64,000 bases of DNA from Pycnopodia helianthoides. Its lineage: Eukaryota; Echinodermata; Asteroidea; Forcipulatida; Asteriidae. The notes below the pieces were generated by a model. It made no database searches, had not been told where the DNA came from, and saw nothing but the letters and a program-made list of their open reading frames with translations. A program made the position numbers and the translations under genes. The stretch spans positions 4,282,510 through 4,346,509 of the forward strand of contig CM063244.1 of NCBI GenBank assembly GCA_032158295.1, given 5' to 3'. Positions 37,401-64,000 of the stretch are shown one piece after another; the stretch's first letter is position 1; each line of letters starts with the position of its first letter.

Positions 37401-39910
37401 ATTGACTTGTTTTTAACATACAACTTACCAAAATAGCCTTACTGTTTGTGGATCAGTGCTCGATGAAAACACTGCGATCTATTCTCCGTGTGTGTCCAAT
37501 CAGTAACTTGGTTTCCGAACACTCAGTTGTACATTGGTGATACATGTTTTTTTTATTCAGCTCGACGCAACCCAGGATTCGCACGTGTAAACAGGAAGTC
37601 GCAAATTGTTTGTTTATCAGAAGTTTGCCGCTTTTGACGCTCTTTGTTGCAACTTGAACGAGCTGCCGGTAAAATTGTAGCGCCCTCTAGAGGTGGAAGC
37701 CGCCCGATGTACAAGCCGCATTGTTATTATTTTTGGACAAAATTAACGTATGCAATGTTAGCCGAAGTCTACGGTACTTTTAAAGACGACATGAGCAATC
37801 ATAAAGATTTTCATGAAATGTGAAGTAATAAATTATAATTAATACGTCCCTGACATTTAAGAAGTTTTTAAATGAACTTTACCAAGACAATGATTGGCAC
37901 CTTCATGTACCGTTCGGGACCCGCAGCAGACAGAGGGTTACAAATTCGATCATTTACGCAACGTACGTATAGTGATGACCAATGAATCTTCACTTCAATA
38001 AAAATGACATTTAAGTTTTTGTAAATATCAATCTTTTGTGCAGAAACAACAATTTGATACTTGATTAAGACTTTTTTAACATATCCAGACCAAAAGCCTT
38101 TTTTTTTTTTGCAAGCGGAGGCATCAGTAAGTTTTTCCCGTAAACACACGGTCTGTTAGCAAGATAGATACAATCAGTATCTACACATGTACACGTGCGA
38201 TCATACTACATGTACTGTTCAATAGTCTGGTTGCTGACCCGTTCTCATTGCCAACACAGTAGGTCTGGATAGCAATATCGAGCAGTGAATGGGCAATTTA
38301 TCTGTGGAGGTGACAGCCAGACATGGACAGCCTCCTTCCCAAAGAATTGGGAACGCCATAGGCTGATTTAGCGGGTTGCGTGCTTGGGATCGAGAACATT
38401 TCTTTCGATCTACAAGATTGTGCTCTCTTGAAACGAAGCAAACAGGGTGCCCGTGTGCGTGTTTTTGTCTTTGTAATCCAGAATTAGGTTTTCACCCAGT
38501 ATTGCGCATGATTTATTTGATCAAATAATTATTAATGATACAAACAAATTTATTTTTTTTGAGAGAGAGGGCACTTTTGAAATAAAAAGTGGAAGCCGTG
38601 GCTCTAAAAATTGGCGCGATTTCTTTCATTTGGCTGTGCTAGTCACAACTGGCTGCCTTAAAAGCTTGTCACCAACCTAAATGTTTTGCAGACGGCTGCT
38701 TTAAGAGGAGTATGGGTAGTTAGGATGATTAAATCATTGCTGCTTTTTTCCTTTCCTTCAGATATCTATGTCTGCTGTGTATCACACGCTCACAAAGTAG
38801 CTTACTGCTCAAAGGATGTGAAGTACTACATTGCCATAGCATCATGCAAAGTGGAAACTAATGATCCAGAGTCTGAACTTGACATTGCGCTGAAATTCCT
38901 GGAACCGATCAAGCATAAGTTCACAAAGGTTGAGGATCTGTATGAGCCAATCCATGACGGCAAATCGAACGGGGTAAGAATGATGGGGCTATTTGGGCTA
39001 TCTCAAAGGGTGTCCCTCCCAGACAGGCTGGATCTTAGTTAGAAATGCGAACTGCATACTTGCAACCTGACTTCCATAATGAATACTTGGAACCTGACTT
39101 CCATAACGAATTTTTGCAACGTGACTTCTTTAAAGACTTCTTGCAAAATGACTTATAATGAATACTTGCATGATGACTTCCATAATGAATACTTGCAACA
39201 TGACTTCCATAATGAATACTTGCAACATGACTTCCATAATGAATACTTGCATGATGACTTCCACAATGAATTCTTGCAACCTGACTTCAGTAATGAATAC
39301 TTGCAACCTGACTTCCATAATGAATACTTGCAACCTGACTTCCCAAATGAATACTTGCATAATGTCTTCCATAATGAATACTTGCAACCTGACTTCCATA
39401 ACGAATACTTGCAACCTGACTTCCATAATGAATACTTGCAACCTGACTTCCATAATGAATACTTGCAACCTGACCTCCATAATGAATACTTGCAACCTGA
39501 CTTCTATAATGAATACTTGCAACCTGACTTCTATAATGAATACTTGCAACCTGACTTCCATAATGAATATTTGCAACCTGACTTCCATAATGAATACTTG
39601 CAACCTTACTTCCCAAATGAATACTTGCATAATGTCTTCCATAATGAATTCTTGCAACCTGACTCCCATATTAATGAATTCCCATATTAATAAATTCTTG
39701 CAACCTGACTTACCTGACTACAAGACTGCTCTAACAAATGTCTCACTCTCCCAATTTCACCAGATCTTCATCACCAAGTCGTACGATGCCACAACTCACT
39801 TTGAGACATGCTGTCAAGACATCAAGGATGTGCACGAGCGGGCTACGGGATCACCCATTGACTTCTCCAAGGTCAAGCTAGATGTCAATGTAGGACAGGA
39901 TAACGAATAG
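22361..39910 (+). CDS. GDI: Rab GDP-dissociation inhibitor (nine exons, complete)
   Basis: Exons 22361-22405, 29909-30016, 30534-30636, 32604-32738, 34847-35039, 35352-35483, 35822-36105, 38762-38973 and 39764-39910 total 1359 nt, 452 codons plus stop, with every phase matching and GT/AG at every border. The family length is about 445-450. GDI extracts GDP-bound prenylated Rab proteins from membranes and carries them in cytosol. Seen: the [16 protein letters not shown]-like fold start, NNYYGG (equivalent of Rab-contact Tyr39), DWNVDLIPK, the [15 protein letters not shown] block with the equivalents of Glu233 and Arg240, [17 protein letters not shown] and [10 protein letters not shown] near the end. 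The lysine after GTGL is as in insect GDI. The linker between about residues 125 and 195 and the region after SEGEVAR are much less conserved than expected for a main GDI, so it may be a second paralogue. REP proteins were considered, but length and motifs fit GDI. Confidence 0.95.
22940..23295. mobile_element. Long palindrome (~150-bp arms), miniature element
   Basis: The left arm (about 22940-23101) and the right arm (about 23150-23295) are reverse complements with few differences. They share TTCGGATTTACACTGTGCACG, AATAAACATAGAGGGCGCTGT and the GCG.GGTACACAC block. The loop is about 50 bp with CCGGATCCAGATGGTGTGATCC. The open frame crossing it is not a gene. Confidence 0.7.
23590..23830. 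repeat. ~155-bp direct duplication with CCGCCAACGTTC blocks
   Basis: The order CGCC..GCCAACGTTC.GAAACGTCAAAC, then CATTCACAGGCCGCCAACGTTC..TACGTTCTACTA, appears twice (from about 23600 and from about 23745). Four copies of GCCAACGTTC in all. Confidence 0.65.
24163..24936. mobile_element. 774-bp element with TACAGTCAGTTTCC inverted termini
   Basis: TACAGTCAGTTTCCTGGTTCC at the left mirrors GGAACCGGGAAACTGACTGTA at the right, and CGGGTCAGT/ACTGACCCG recurs subterminally. No intact coding frame. A ~1 kb TTAA element begins 54 bp downstream. Confidence 0.65.
24990..25990. mobile_element. ~1 kb TTAA-flanked element AGGGACACACC, copy 2
   Basis: TTAA at 24990-24993 and at 25987-25990 flank AGGGACACACCGGCTTACTG and the inverted GAAGCAGGTGTGTCCCT. 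It is colinear with 16158-17148 including the GTGATGT..AATCACAGACAATAATTTTT block and the central TAGCGCAGGCATCACGTAAC. The ends are better preserved here than in copy 1. Confidence 0.75.
27105..27496. mobile_element. TTAA-flanked miniature element AGGAACATTACAGAAT
   Basis: TTAA plus AGGAACATTACAGAAT at 27105 is mirrored by ATTCTGTAATGTTCCT plus TTAA ending at 27496. The interior shares GTCACGAGAAAATAGTAAA and AGAAATATTTCAAGGGTT with the element at 15048-15391. Confidence 0.75.
29909..30016 (+). CDS. GDI: GDI exon 2 (residues 16-51)
   Basis: The acceptor CTTGGTAG and donor GAA/GTATGT flank 36 codons in phase 0. It contains [15 protein letters not shown] and YYGG, the second half of the nucleotide-fold and first Rab-contact region. 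Confidence 0.93.
30017..30533. other. GDI intron 2
   Basis: AT-rich, no recognised element. Confidence 0.5.
30534..30636 (+). CDS. GDI: GDI exon 3 (residues 52-86)
   Basis: The acceptor TGCTTTCAG and donor AATG/GTATGT define the exon; it leaves in phase 1. It encodes LFKKFD, then [12 protein letters not shown]. The usual GRGRDWN is here GKAQDWN. Confidence 0.92.
30637..32603. other. GDI intron 3 (2 kb)
   Basis: No named element was recognised. TACATGTAC runs lie at 32505-32540 near the acceptor, and there are moderately AT-rich stretches. Confidence 0.45.
32604..32738 (+). CDS. GDI: GDI exon 4 (residues 86-131)
   Basis: The acceptor TTTTGGCAG and donor ACTG/GTAAGG define the exon, phase 1 in and phase 1 out. 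It encodes [18 protein letters not shown] and KIHKIPA, matching the GDI order. Confidence 0.93.
32984..33319. mobile_element. Miniature element TACCGTAATTTCCTG (336 bp)
   Basis: TACCGTAATTTCCTG at 32984 is exactly mirrored by CAGGAAATTACGGTA at 33305-33319. Subterminal CGCCTTATCT motifs repeat several times on both sides. The terminal TA is consistent with a mariner-like target. Confidence 0.75.
34217..34398. mobile_element. Palindromic miniature element GGGCCCAATTTCATAGAGCTGCTT
   Basis: The left end CCAATTTCATAGAGCTGCTT mirrors GAAGCAGCTCTATGAAATTGC at the right. AGCTAAGCAAAAC and TGCTTAGCAGAAAAT are internal repeats. Related fragments are near 1258-1320, 51570-51665 and 53293-53380. Confidence 0.7.
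34847..35039 (+). CDS. GDI: GDI exon 5 (residues 131-195)
   Basis: The acceptor CATTCAG and donor GATGA/GTAAGT define the exon, which enters in phase 1 and leaves in phase 2. It encodes the least conserved part: [13 protein letters not shown], a lysine-rich loop ([10 protein letters not shown]) and GHAIALH. The order still matches the family. Confidence 0.9.
35040..35351. other. GDI intron 5 (312 bp)
   Basis: No recognised element. Confidence 0.5.
35352..35483 (+). CDS. GDI: GDI exon 6 (residues 195-239), Rab-binding platform
   Basis: The acceptor TTTGCACAG and donor CCAG/GTAAGT define the exon. It contains [26 protein letters not shown] and PQGFA, the best conserved block of the family, with the glutamate and arginine that contact Rab. 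Confidence 0.95.
35484..35821. other. GDI intron 6 (338 bp)
   Basis: It contains a C-run (35571-35579) and, near its 3' end, a Penelope-like terminal remnant listed separately. Confidence 0.5.
35735..35785 (+). mobile_element. Penelope-like element terminal remnant
   Basis: GTTAGTCTTGAAATGCTACC followed by ACTACCCTCCTTGTAC resembles the right end of the element at 52226-52475 (CTTAGTCTTTAAGTGCTACC). It ends about 40 bp before the exon 7 border. Confidence 0.4.
35822..36105 (+). CDS. GDI: GDI exon 7 (residues 239-334)
   Basis: The acceptor TTGTGTGCAG and donor TCAG/GTAAGT define the exon. It encodes [31 protein letters not shown], a conserved DPSY, and a divergent FAD-fold C part ending in RKS. 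The cysteine usual after SEGEVAR is alanine here. Confidence 0.95.
36106..38761. other. GDI intron 7 (2.65 kb)
   Basis: About 36331-36409 matches the tandem-duplicated repeat at 61991-62472 (TATCAAGAAAAATACAATAAA, TACTTGTTGAGAAAA). About 36890-37770 contains GTACAAGCCGC/GTATAAGTCGC blocks, possibly another element. No exon seen. Confidence 0.45.
38762..38973 (+). CDS. GDI: GDI exon 8 (residues 334-404)
   Basis: The acceptor TTCCTTCAG and donor GGG/GTAAGA define the exon; phase 0 out. It encodes [29 protein letters not shown] and the DLYEPIHDG end. Relative to vertebrate GDI there are about three extra residues between HKVAY and YIAIAS. Confidence 0.94.
39053..39720. repeat. 27-bp minisatellite, about 24 copies, in GDI intron 8
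   Basis: The unit AATGAATACTTGCAACCTGA plus CTTCCAT repeats almost without gaps, with point variants (CATGATGACTTCC, CCCAAATGAATAC, TCTATAATG). A larger block, including CCCAAATG..TGCATAATGTC, appears twice (about 39340-39375 and 39610-39645), showing local duplication. Because 27 is divisible by three, several frames stay open on both strands. Confidence 0.9.
39764..39910 (+). CDS. GDI: GDI exon 9 (residues 405-452, stop)
   Basis: The acceptor ATTTCACCAG opens in phase 0 with [17 protein letters not shown] and [17 protein letters not shown]. The stop TAG is at 39908-39910. [10 protein letters not shown] is a near-invariant GDI motif. Confidence 0.95.
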   Translation: MFITKSYDATTHFETCCQDIKDVHERATGSPIDFSKVKLDVNVGQDNE

Positions 39911-42900
39911 TTTATTCCGTCCTCAATCTGCCGATGGAAGCACTGCAAGCATCAACCCCCTTTTTGTGAAACCCTCTATTTCTTTTTCGTGCAGATAAAA
40001 ACTATAACAAAAAAAATCATGTGATGCAATACTCTGAGGGGAATCATACCTGTAGTTAAAATGCAAATTGGTCGTAGAAACAGTAAATATGCATGAAATT
40101 GTAAAACTCTTTAAACAAAGTTATATCATTCACTGAGACTCTCAACACTAAAAAGTGGTCAAGACGGATTGTCGGCCACAAAATACACACTTGGTATCCT
40201 AGCACCAACGCTTTATCAGCTTGATTCCGTTTTTCATTTCCGAATGATTTATCTTGCCCAGTACCCTTTCCTGTGTGGTGTAATTGTGGGGCAAGTGTAC
40301 ATTTTTTAATATTCTTGTTTTCATATTATAATGAGCAGGGGACAACACAGCAGGTAGGGGTAGGGTAGGGTGGGGGTAGCAATGCAGGAGGTAGGCGTAG
40401 GTTGGGGTTGCCATTATCCACTCTCAGTATCGGATTTAGATTCAGAACCCTCTTGCCGGGGTTTGTGTATGTTATGCCAAGCTACGAAATGTGCTTAAGT
40501 TTTCCTACATAAACGAAAATGGAAATGCAGATTGATTTGCTTTCCAGTGTGTAGTATGACGAATTGTGGCACACCAAAAAGACAAAATGGGAACTCAAAT
40601 GAATGCGGATAATAGAAAAGGGAACTTCCCTAAACCTTCCCGACCCCCCCCCCCCCCCAAGCTTTAAATTAAAGGTTTTATACAGGATTGGTGGAGTTGA
40701 CGAAAAAGTTGACAGTGTTCATGTTTTTTGTGTGTTCAACCATAATACATGAACAAACCTGTGATAATTTGGGCTTAATCCGTTGTGTGAGTCGGGAGAA
40801 AATAGTGAATGGTATCTGAGCCTGGAGAAAAACAAAAAACACCATGGCCTCTGTCTAACTCCTTGCATGTTCAAGTGTTACATACAAAGTGCGGACCTGA
40901 AAACAAGAGGTCCACACAATGTAGGGACTTGAAACACTATGTGGACTTACTCTTGTCCACACAGTGTTTTTTACAGTGTTGAAGAATTTTTTTTTTTTTT
41001 TTAAAGAACAAAGGAATGTTCACAGGGTGTATGCAACACAGAGCTGTGTGCGTTTGTTTGTGCACAACCTTTATGAGCTTTTCTGCATAGGTCATGTATG
41101 CGTAACAAATTGGCTTCATGCAGACTACACACATTGGGGTTGGGGTTGGGGAAAAGGGGTATACATTTATTAATGCCAATAAATTACCTGACTTCATCAA
41201 TGATAGATATCATGGTTGCGCCATTTTGGCAGTCGGATTCCCAATGTGTTTTGCTGTGCAGCGTGCATTTGTGGCGACCACAATGTACTTCCATACGATT
41301 TGACTCCCCAAATGGTAGACCATGAGCAGACAGTAGTGGCCTGTGACATTGGTTCGAGGGGTCTATACTAAGCACTCGACCACTTTCTTTTGAGCAATCT
41401 TTGACCCTGTAAAATAGAAAGTGGTTATTTTGCTGTCTAAATATAATTTTTGTTTTTCCTTCTGCGGAATCTGGAGTCAGTTAACGCTATCCAACACATT
41501 ATAATATGATATAGTTAGTATTCAAATGTGATTTAATATTAAGAGATACAACTATGTATTATATACAATTGCAGTATATAAGAAAAAAATTGAAAAAAAT
41601 TACAAGTTCTTCCAGTGTAGTGAATTGGAAGTTTTGTATTGGCTTGTTGCATGGCATTATCATGACCACAAAAGGGCACACATAGTTCATGTTTCTTGTG
41701 ATAGTACACGTGTAGTAGACTGTAGTTGATGTTATATCACCATGTAATTGAAATTTGAATGAAAGTTATGTACATGTATATGTGAACGGCTACCTTAAAA
41801 TAATCCCATGTAGAAAAAATGCATGTGGAGGCTTAACCAACCAAAAAACTAAAAAAATTTAAGAAACATAATAAGTTGCATTTAACAGATTTTTGCTCAT
41901 ATTAAAATGTATTGAAATTGAAGGAAAGACAGGAGAATAACATAGACGTTGGGCCTAGAGAATGCCGAGCACAATCGCCCCCTGTGTCAGCTGTGGATGT
42001 GGTGTATAAATGACACCATGTGAAATGAGATGTAGTGTATGGCAAATATTAAAAGTATGTGACGTTCAATAACAACAGAATCAACTGGTGGGAAAAACGT
42101 ATTTTCTACATAAAGCAATGTCTGTGTGTGCGTAAAATGGTTGCACAGCAGTTAACTGGTACATTTCACGTTCTCAAGGTTCAGATTCTATGGGGTATTC
42201 TCATATCAGTCATTCAGTATTAAGAAATGATGTCAAATTTTAAACTGTTTGTAAACTATTTGAATCTATCAGTTCCTTTCAGTCCTTAACCGAATCTATC
42301 GTAAGTTTTAAATTTGGAATGGGAAAGTACAGTATCATTAACTTCTAAATTAGATATATTCAATAAAAATTTTAAAGTTTAACCAGGATTAAATTGTTTT
42401 GCAGCGTATCTATTTACAGCTGACACCGTTTAAACAATGACGTTAGGAAGACCCTAATATACTAGTGAGGGGTTTTCAAGTAATGTACTCTCCGGTCTTG
42501 TTAAGAATGCAACTTTTATTTCTCGAGGTCATTCAAATGCTGGTGTTGCTCTCTGAGGTCTCATTCACTTCTGTTTCTGCAAATGCGTACTTAATAATTG
42601 AGTATTTTTGACTAGTTATTAAGACAATACAACCCAATACCGATTTAAAAAAAATCTTTTTCAAGCATTTTTTTATTTATTTTTTTTAAGTGGAAGAATT
42701 GGATCAAGTCTAGCCCTTGGGGACTTTACCTTGATGAAGGTGAAGAGCCCTACCACTACTAGGGCTAGATCAAGTATGACAGGTAGCAAACTACGATAAA
42801 AAAAACAACATTTATCTTGCATGTAAAGATTCTCTGAAAGGTGACTGAAGTTATTGTAGGTAGTTCCAGTTGATTTAGGCCCAATGTTAAATTACCCTGT

Positions 42901-44599
42901 TACTTGAAATTGAATTAAACAACTTTCTTATTTACAAGTACATGCATTAATACAGAACTGTAAACCTTGAAGAGGTAAATGTGTTGTAATAATGAATGCA
43001 TTCAACATATTGAAACGGTCAAAGACCTTCTGGCAGTTCATTTGACACATTCCTTGTGATGTAACTATTTAAGCTGAATAAAATATGCAGGTGTTTTCTT
43101 TTTCATATGATTTAATTGTTTAAAAACAAATGCTGTATAAGAATGCGATACCAAAGTATTTAAAAGAAATCAGTCAGTTTAGCATGGTTTGTGGTAGATG
43201 ATTCATATTTTCAATTTTTGTCTTTTTGATCTTGATAATTCATTTATTGCTTCAATTTTTTTTTTTTTTTTACAATGCCTTACAGGGTGGTTGCTTTTAC
43301 TTAATATTTAATATGCTCAATGGGTTGTTTAAGCGCCACCTTCTGGGCATCCATGGGTTCTAAACTTACCAACATATGAAACTACATTCAATCTGTTAAC
43401 TTTGATTATTTCCAGCATATGCATTGTGGCGAAATTAGCTCAAACAATAAACTAAACTAAAAAAAAAAAGGTAAATCAACAGTCCTTGTGTTAGTGTGTG
43501 TCTTCTGGTTCTTGATTGGTGACTCTGTATTTGTCACCGGTAGAGGGCGCAACATCGACTGGCGCGGAGAGGGGGGCTGGGGAGCGGCTGGGCAAGTCTA
43601 CGGATTTGGATCTCCACATATCAAGGCTAGGTTATGGCGTCAGATCACCCAATGGGTTAAACCCACCCCTTCAAAATTGTTCTTATTTGGTGTATGGGGT
43701 CATTTGGGCAGAAAAATGCTTAAATTCAGAGTATTCGCCTCACTGGACTGTTTTCTGCAATGCTACGCACGGCCTTTTGGGGGCGCTTTTGTCAGATATG
43801 GGCGTGGTCATCTCTTTTCAAATGACCATATCCTCAGAACCGGAGCGCCAAATTTGTTATTGGTATCTTTAGAAAGGAATCCAAATTTGTATCACATTTT
43901 GATGTAGACGCTTTTAAGGTGTGATGACCCATCGATCTTAAATTTGACCTTGAAGTTGACCTTGTGGATCACGTGACCTGGTGAAAATTATGCCTAACCT
44001 AGCGAATATTTTTTTAAACTAATATTAATGTGTTATCACCAAATGAAACTGTAAAGACATCAGTGATCGAGTTAAAATCAAATATTATTTACATTTTACA
44101 AAATAAAAAAAATGCAAAGAAATTCTTACTAAAGTTATGTTTTTTAACCAAATCCTAAGAATTATTATTTTTTTTACAAAAAGAAGTATATAAACTGTTC
44201 GGCAACAAGAACTGTTAAACCTTATAATTCATATTATAAGTTTTGACTTGATGCTGATTCGTTATGCGATATAAGTCTTATATGACTTAAGTCATAATTG
44301 TTGACATTATCTATGACTTTCGTTTATTTTTCTCATTGTTCCTTTAACGCCTCCGTATCTTGGATAACGTTCCCGATTAAAAAAAAGGTTATTCAGGAAT
44401 AAAATAGAGTACGTGAGGGGGCGACTTTGCTGGGTGGGGGGGGGGGGAGGACATTTTGCTTTGGGGGAGGGGGGACCACAAATTGACGGCAGTGACAAAT
44501 TGACGGCAGTCATCATACATAGAATGGTTTATTCCGTGCAGTTAAACTATACACTACCACTACTACCAGCAGGCTAGATTACAGATAATACGGCCTAGC
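39911..44599. other. GDI 3' flank and intergenic region before SUR
   Basis: AATAAA-type signals occur at several places (for example 43078 and 43448), so the 3' UTR end cannot be fixed. Fragments of the miniature-element family of 15048 lie at about 40668-40870. A C-run is at 40645-40659, a stem ATCAAGTCTAGCCC..GGGCTAGATCAAG lies near 42703-42774, and a GC-richer block of unknown nature at 43530-43870. No exon was recognised. Confidence 0.4.
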
Positions 44600-44864
44600 T
44601 AGTACTGGTTTGTGGTCACGCTATTTAAACAATATTAGTGGATATTACTATCAGAAAGGTGTAATTGTAGGGCACGGCCTCACCAAATCGAACTCTGAAC
44701 TGTGATTTTATCAACAAGCACGTCCCCTTCGGTTTCCCGTCGGTCTGGTACACGCCATTTCCTGTGTGACACCGCGGTCACCCTTGCTATCCGCGAACGG
44801 ACTCGAAGTTCAGGCTCAATAATACAAATCGCACCACCAGCTGACCGAAGAGTGTGTGGATTCG
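44600..44864 (+). promoter_or_regulatory. Candidate SUR promoter / non-coding first exon
   Basis: A GC-richer stretch (CCGTCGGTCTGG, CCGCGGTCACCC, CCGCGAACGG) ends in a strong splice donor TTCG/GTAAGT at 44864/44865. It has no ATG in a frame that continues SUR, and lies 1.7 kb upstream of the first coding exon. This position and composition suit a 5' untranslated exon, but it is inference only. Confidence 0.3.
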
Positions 44865-46601
44865 GTAAGTTTGGGGTTGTGTCATTCTTGAAAATTACAG
44901 CATTTACTTGTGCTACTGCTAAATTTGTGTGTGTCTGAGTGGTCTAGGTTAATTCATGATGTAATGGAGATAATTTCTCTTAATATTTTAACTTTAGTGA
45001 AGTGGGCCGAACTTCATGATTTGTTATAAAATGAAAAAAAGAAAAAAAAAGAAGGCTGAACTTTGGTTTGTTTCCTTATCCATTTGTTAAGTCGAGATAT
45101 CTATCCTAATCAATGACCATTTCAGACCATTATTAGATAGAGGCCAATTTCCTTGCATAAAAAAGGCGGGTAGCAGGACAAAATCAGATTCGGTTCAGTT
45201 GGATATTCTTTATTCAACCATGACCCAACAAGGTTGATTCAGAGTTACAATCTGCATAGAAGGACTGCTTTTATAGTTAGGAAATCCATGTGGACGTCAA
45301 GCTTGAAATGAGTCGCGTGCATTGCATGAAAATGAAAGTACAAGCCAAGCCGGTGTCGTAGGGGATTTTGTCCCCCTGTGTATGTGTCCCTATACGGTAA
45401 ATTAAAGAGGATGGGCCATGGTGATTGAAGTTGACGTTATTTTTTAGTTTTCTGCTTTCTATAATTTGTTGCATGTTTTGTAACATTACATAAACAAAAG
45501 AAGTGATATTTGCAGGGAGTTTTTACTCCGTTCACTAGCCGCCGCCTAAATTATTTTATCAAAATCCCGTAAATGAGGGCAGCAAACAAACATGACGTCA
45601 CTTTACGTACTGAATGCCCGGATAGTCTGTACTGAGCAATGCTCAATGAGTAACAACAAACAGCCGTTTGACAGAGGGGTACGTACTGCGACGTCACTAT
45701 TCTTTTGAATTTTTGGAGACAGCTTTCTGGCACCGACTGCTGTTGTTCCGATTTTGCCTGAAGGCGGGGGTGAAAAGAGGCTGCTTGGAAACTGCGTTGT
45801 AAAGAATACCCATTCATTCTATAACTCTGTCACAGTGTTTTCTTGGTAGATATAGGTGTATTTAGGGATGTATTTTTTTTTAAAGTGACCTCTAGCGTGG
45901 CCCAACCTCTTTAACACGGGCTAACAGTGTTTGTTAAAAAGAGGGCGCTGTCAGACGGAATGTATACCCAATTTGCAATTATTGGGGGTGGGAGGGGGGG
46001 ATGGGGGTGGAGGGGAGACAGTATTTCCAACCACATCTTCAATGCACATAAACACGGTCTGCCATTTTTATTTTTGTTGAGTCATAAACTTGGTAGTCTA
46101 CAAATGGCGGACCGAGTTAGTTCACGTAGTAAAAAGAAAACCACACAATTTCGAAGAATATTTATGTGGATCGTTTTACATGCATTCTATTGTTAAACTT
46201 CTTTCCAACCAGTTCATTTCATAACAGATGCTTTTTATAGCCCAAAGCGCCCAATCTGAAAGCAACGTGTTCCTTTTAACAGAACGAAGTTGCCTGGATT
46301 TCTGTCCCATTTCCTAAGATTCCCAACCAAAGCCCTGGAGGATTTGAGTGACTGTCATGCTGTGATGGAGATTTTGTTATGTGCAGAAACAAGCTGCTTG
46401 CCGCTGTCCAGTCAATTGCTGTAATGTTTCAGTGAACAACGAAGATCCCATCCCATGACATTTTGTCAACATCACAATATTGTCCAGCTGTACCTTTGAA
46501 ACTGACCCATGGACTGTGTAAAAAATAGTCTTAGTGGGGGAAAAAGGAAATAGGAAAAAGCAACCCATTATAGTTTCTTCTTTAAATGTGTTTTTGTCCA
46601 G
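44865..46601. other. Presumed SUR 5' intron
   Basis: It includes a fragment of the GGTGTCATAGGG element (45349-45404) and the repeat at 45940-46265. AT- and G-rich runs occur at 45984-46010. No coding exon was recognised. Confidence 0.4.
45940..46265. repeat. Dispersed repeat, partner at about 57640-57870
   Basis: Both contain TTTTTGTTGAGTCA.AAA.TTGG, AAATGGCGGAC.G.GTTA, AAACCACACA.TTTC, ATATTTATGTG.AT and CCCAA..CGCCCAAT. About 200 bp is shared. Unclassified. Confidence 0.6.
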
Positions 46602-46637
46602 ATCAATTTGAGACGATGTATTTGTGCCCACACCAAA

Positions 46638-64000
<17,363 letters not shown>

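Noticed and set aside
39079..39910. Long repetitive open frames of 180-250 codons on both strands
   Set aside because: They follow from a 27-bp minisatellite with a period divisible by three; the final part is the true GDI exon 9.
43488..43907. 139-codon open frame between GDI and SUR
   Set aside because: Two overlapping frames of similar length and no recognised motif; GC content explains the openness.

Overview
This is eukaryotic, animal-type DNA: short coding exons with GT/AG borders, kilobase introns, AT-rich non-coding sequence and dense palindromic or TTAA-flanked repeats. The repeat style (many small inverted-repeat elements starting AAAGGNAC, tRNA-derived SINEs, Penelope-like remnants, ACATGTACATGT microsatellites) and the protein types fit an invertebrate deuterostome, most likely an echinoderm. 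That assignment is inference; no species marker was seen.

Three genes can be supported by exons that join in phase. (1) At the left edge, on the minus strand, two exons (5042-4847 and 191-40) of a secreted or membrane protein with a Reeler domain; both gene ends are missing. (2) In the middle, plus strand, a complete nine-exon Rab GDP-dissociation inhibitor (22361-39910; 452 codons plus stop, all phases consistent). It keeps the Rab-binding platform but is divergent elsewhere. (3) On the right, plus strand, the 5' two-thirds of a full-length ABCC transporter of the sulfonylurea-receptor (SUR, ABCC8/9) type: TMD0, L0, TMD1 and most of NBD1 over 17 exons (46638 to beyond 64000; about 897 codons). 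One apparent single-base frameshift lies in the TMD0 exon. GDI and SUR are neighbours in the same orientation with about 6.7 kb between coding regions; nothing shows that they work together.

The 17 kb between the Reeler exon and GDI (5043-22360) holds mostly transposons and satellites: a 4.28 kb inverted-repeat element (7696-11977) containing two tandem arrays, each with higher-order periodicity; two tandemly duplicated giant hairpins (13408-14488); two copies of a ~1 kb TTAA-flanked element (16158-17148 and, inside GDI intron 1, 24990-25990); a decayed YqaJ-type exonuclease fragment (17987-17628, minus); a facing pair of ACTCGGCAC minisatellites (18530-19425); and a hAT-like, C-rich miniature element (20457-20978).

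The introns of GDI and SUR are also loaded with mobile DNA: miniature inverted-repeat elements, SINE copies, a Penelope-like reverse transcriptase fragment (48688-48479, minus) with separate terminal remnants, a 434-bp (GA)n tract, and a 27-bp minisatellite of about 24 copies that ends about 45 bp before the last GDI exon. No CRISPR array, rRNA, free-standing tRNA or bacterial-type operon was seen. No new biological system is claimed; the best leads are the composite satellite-bearing transposon, the divergent GDI and the SUR gene.
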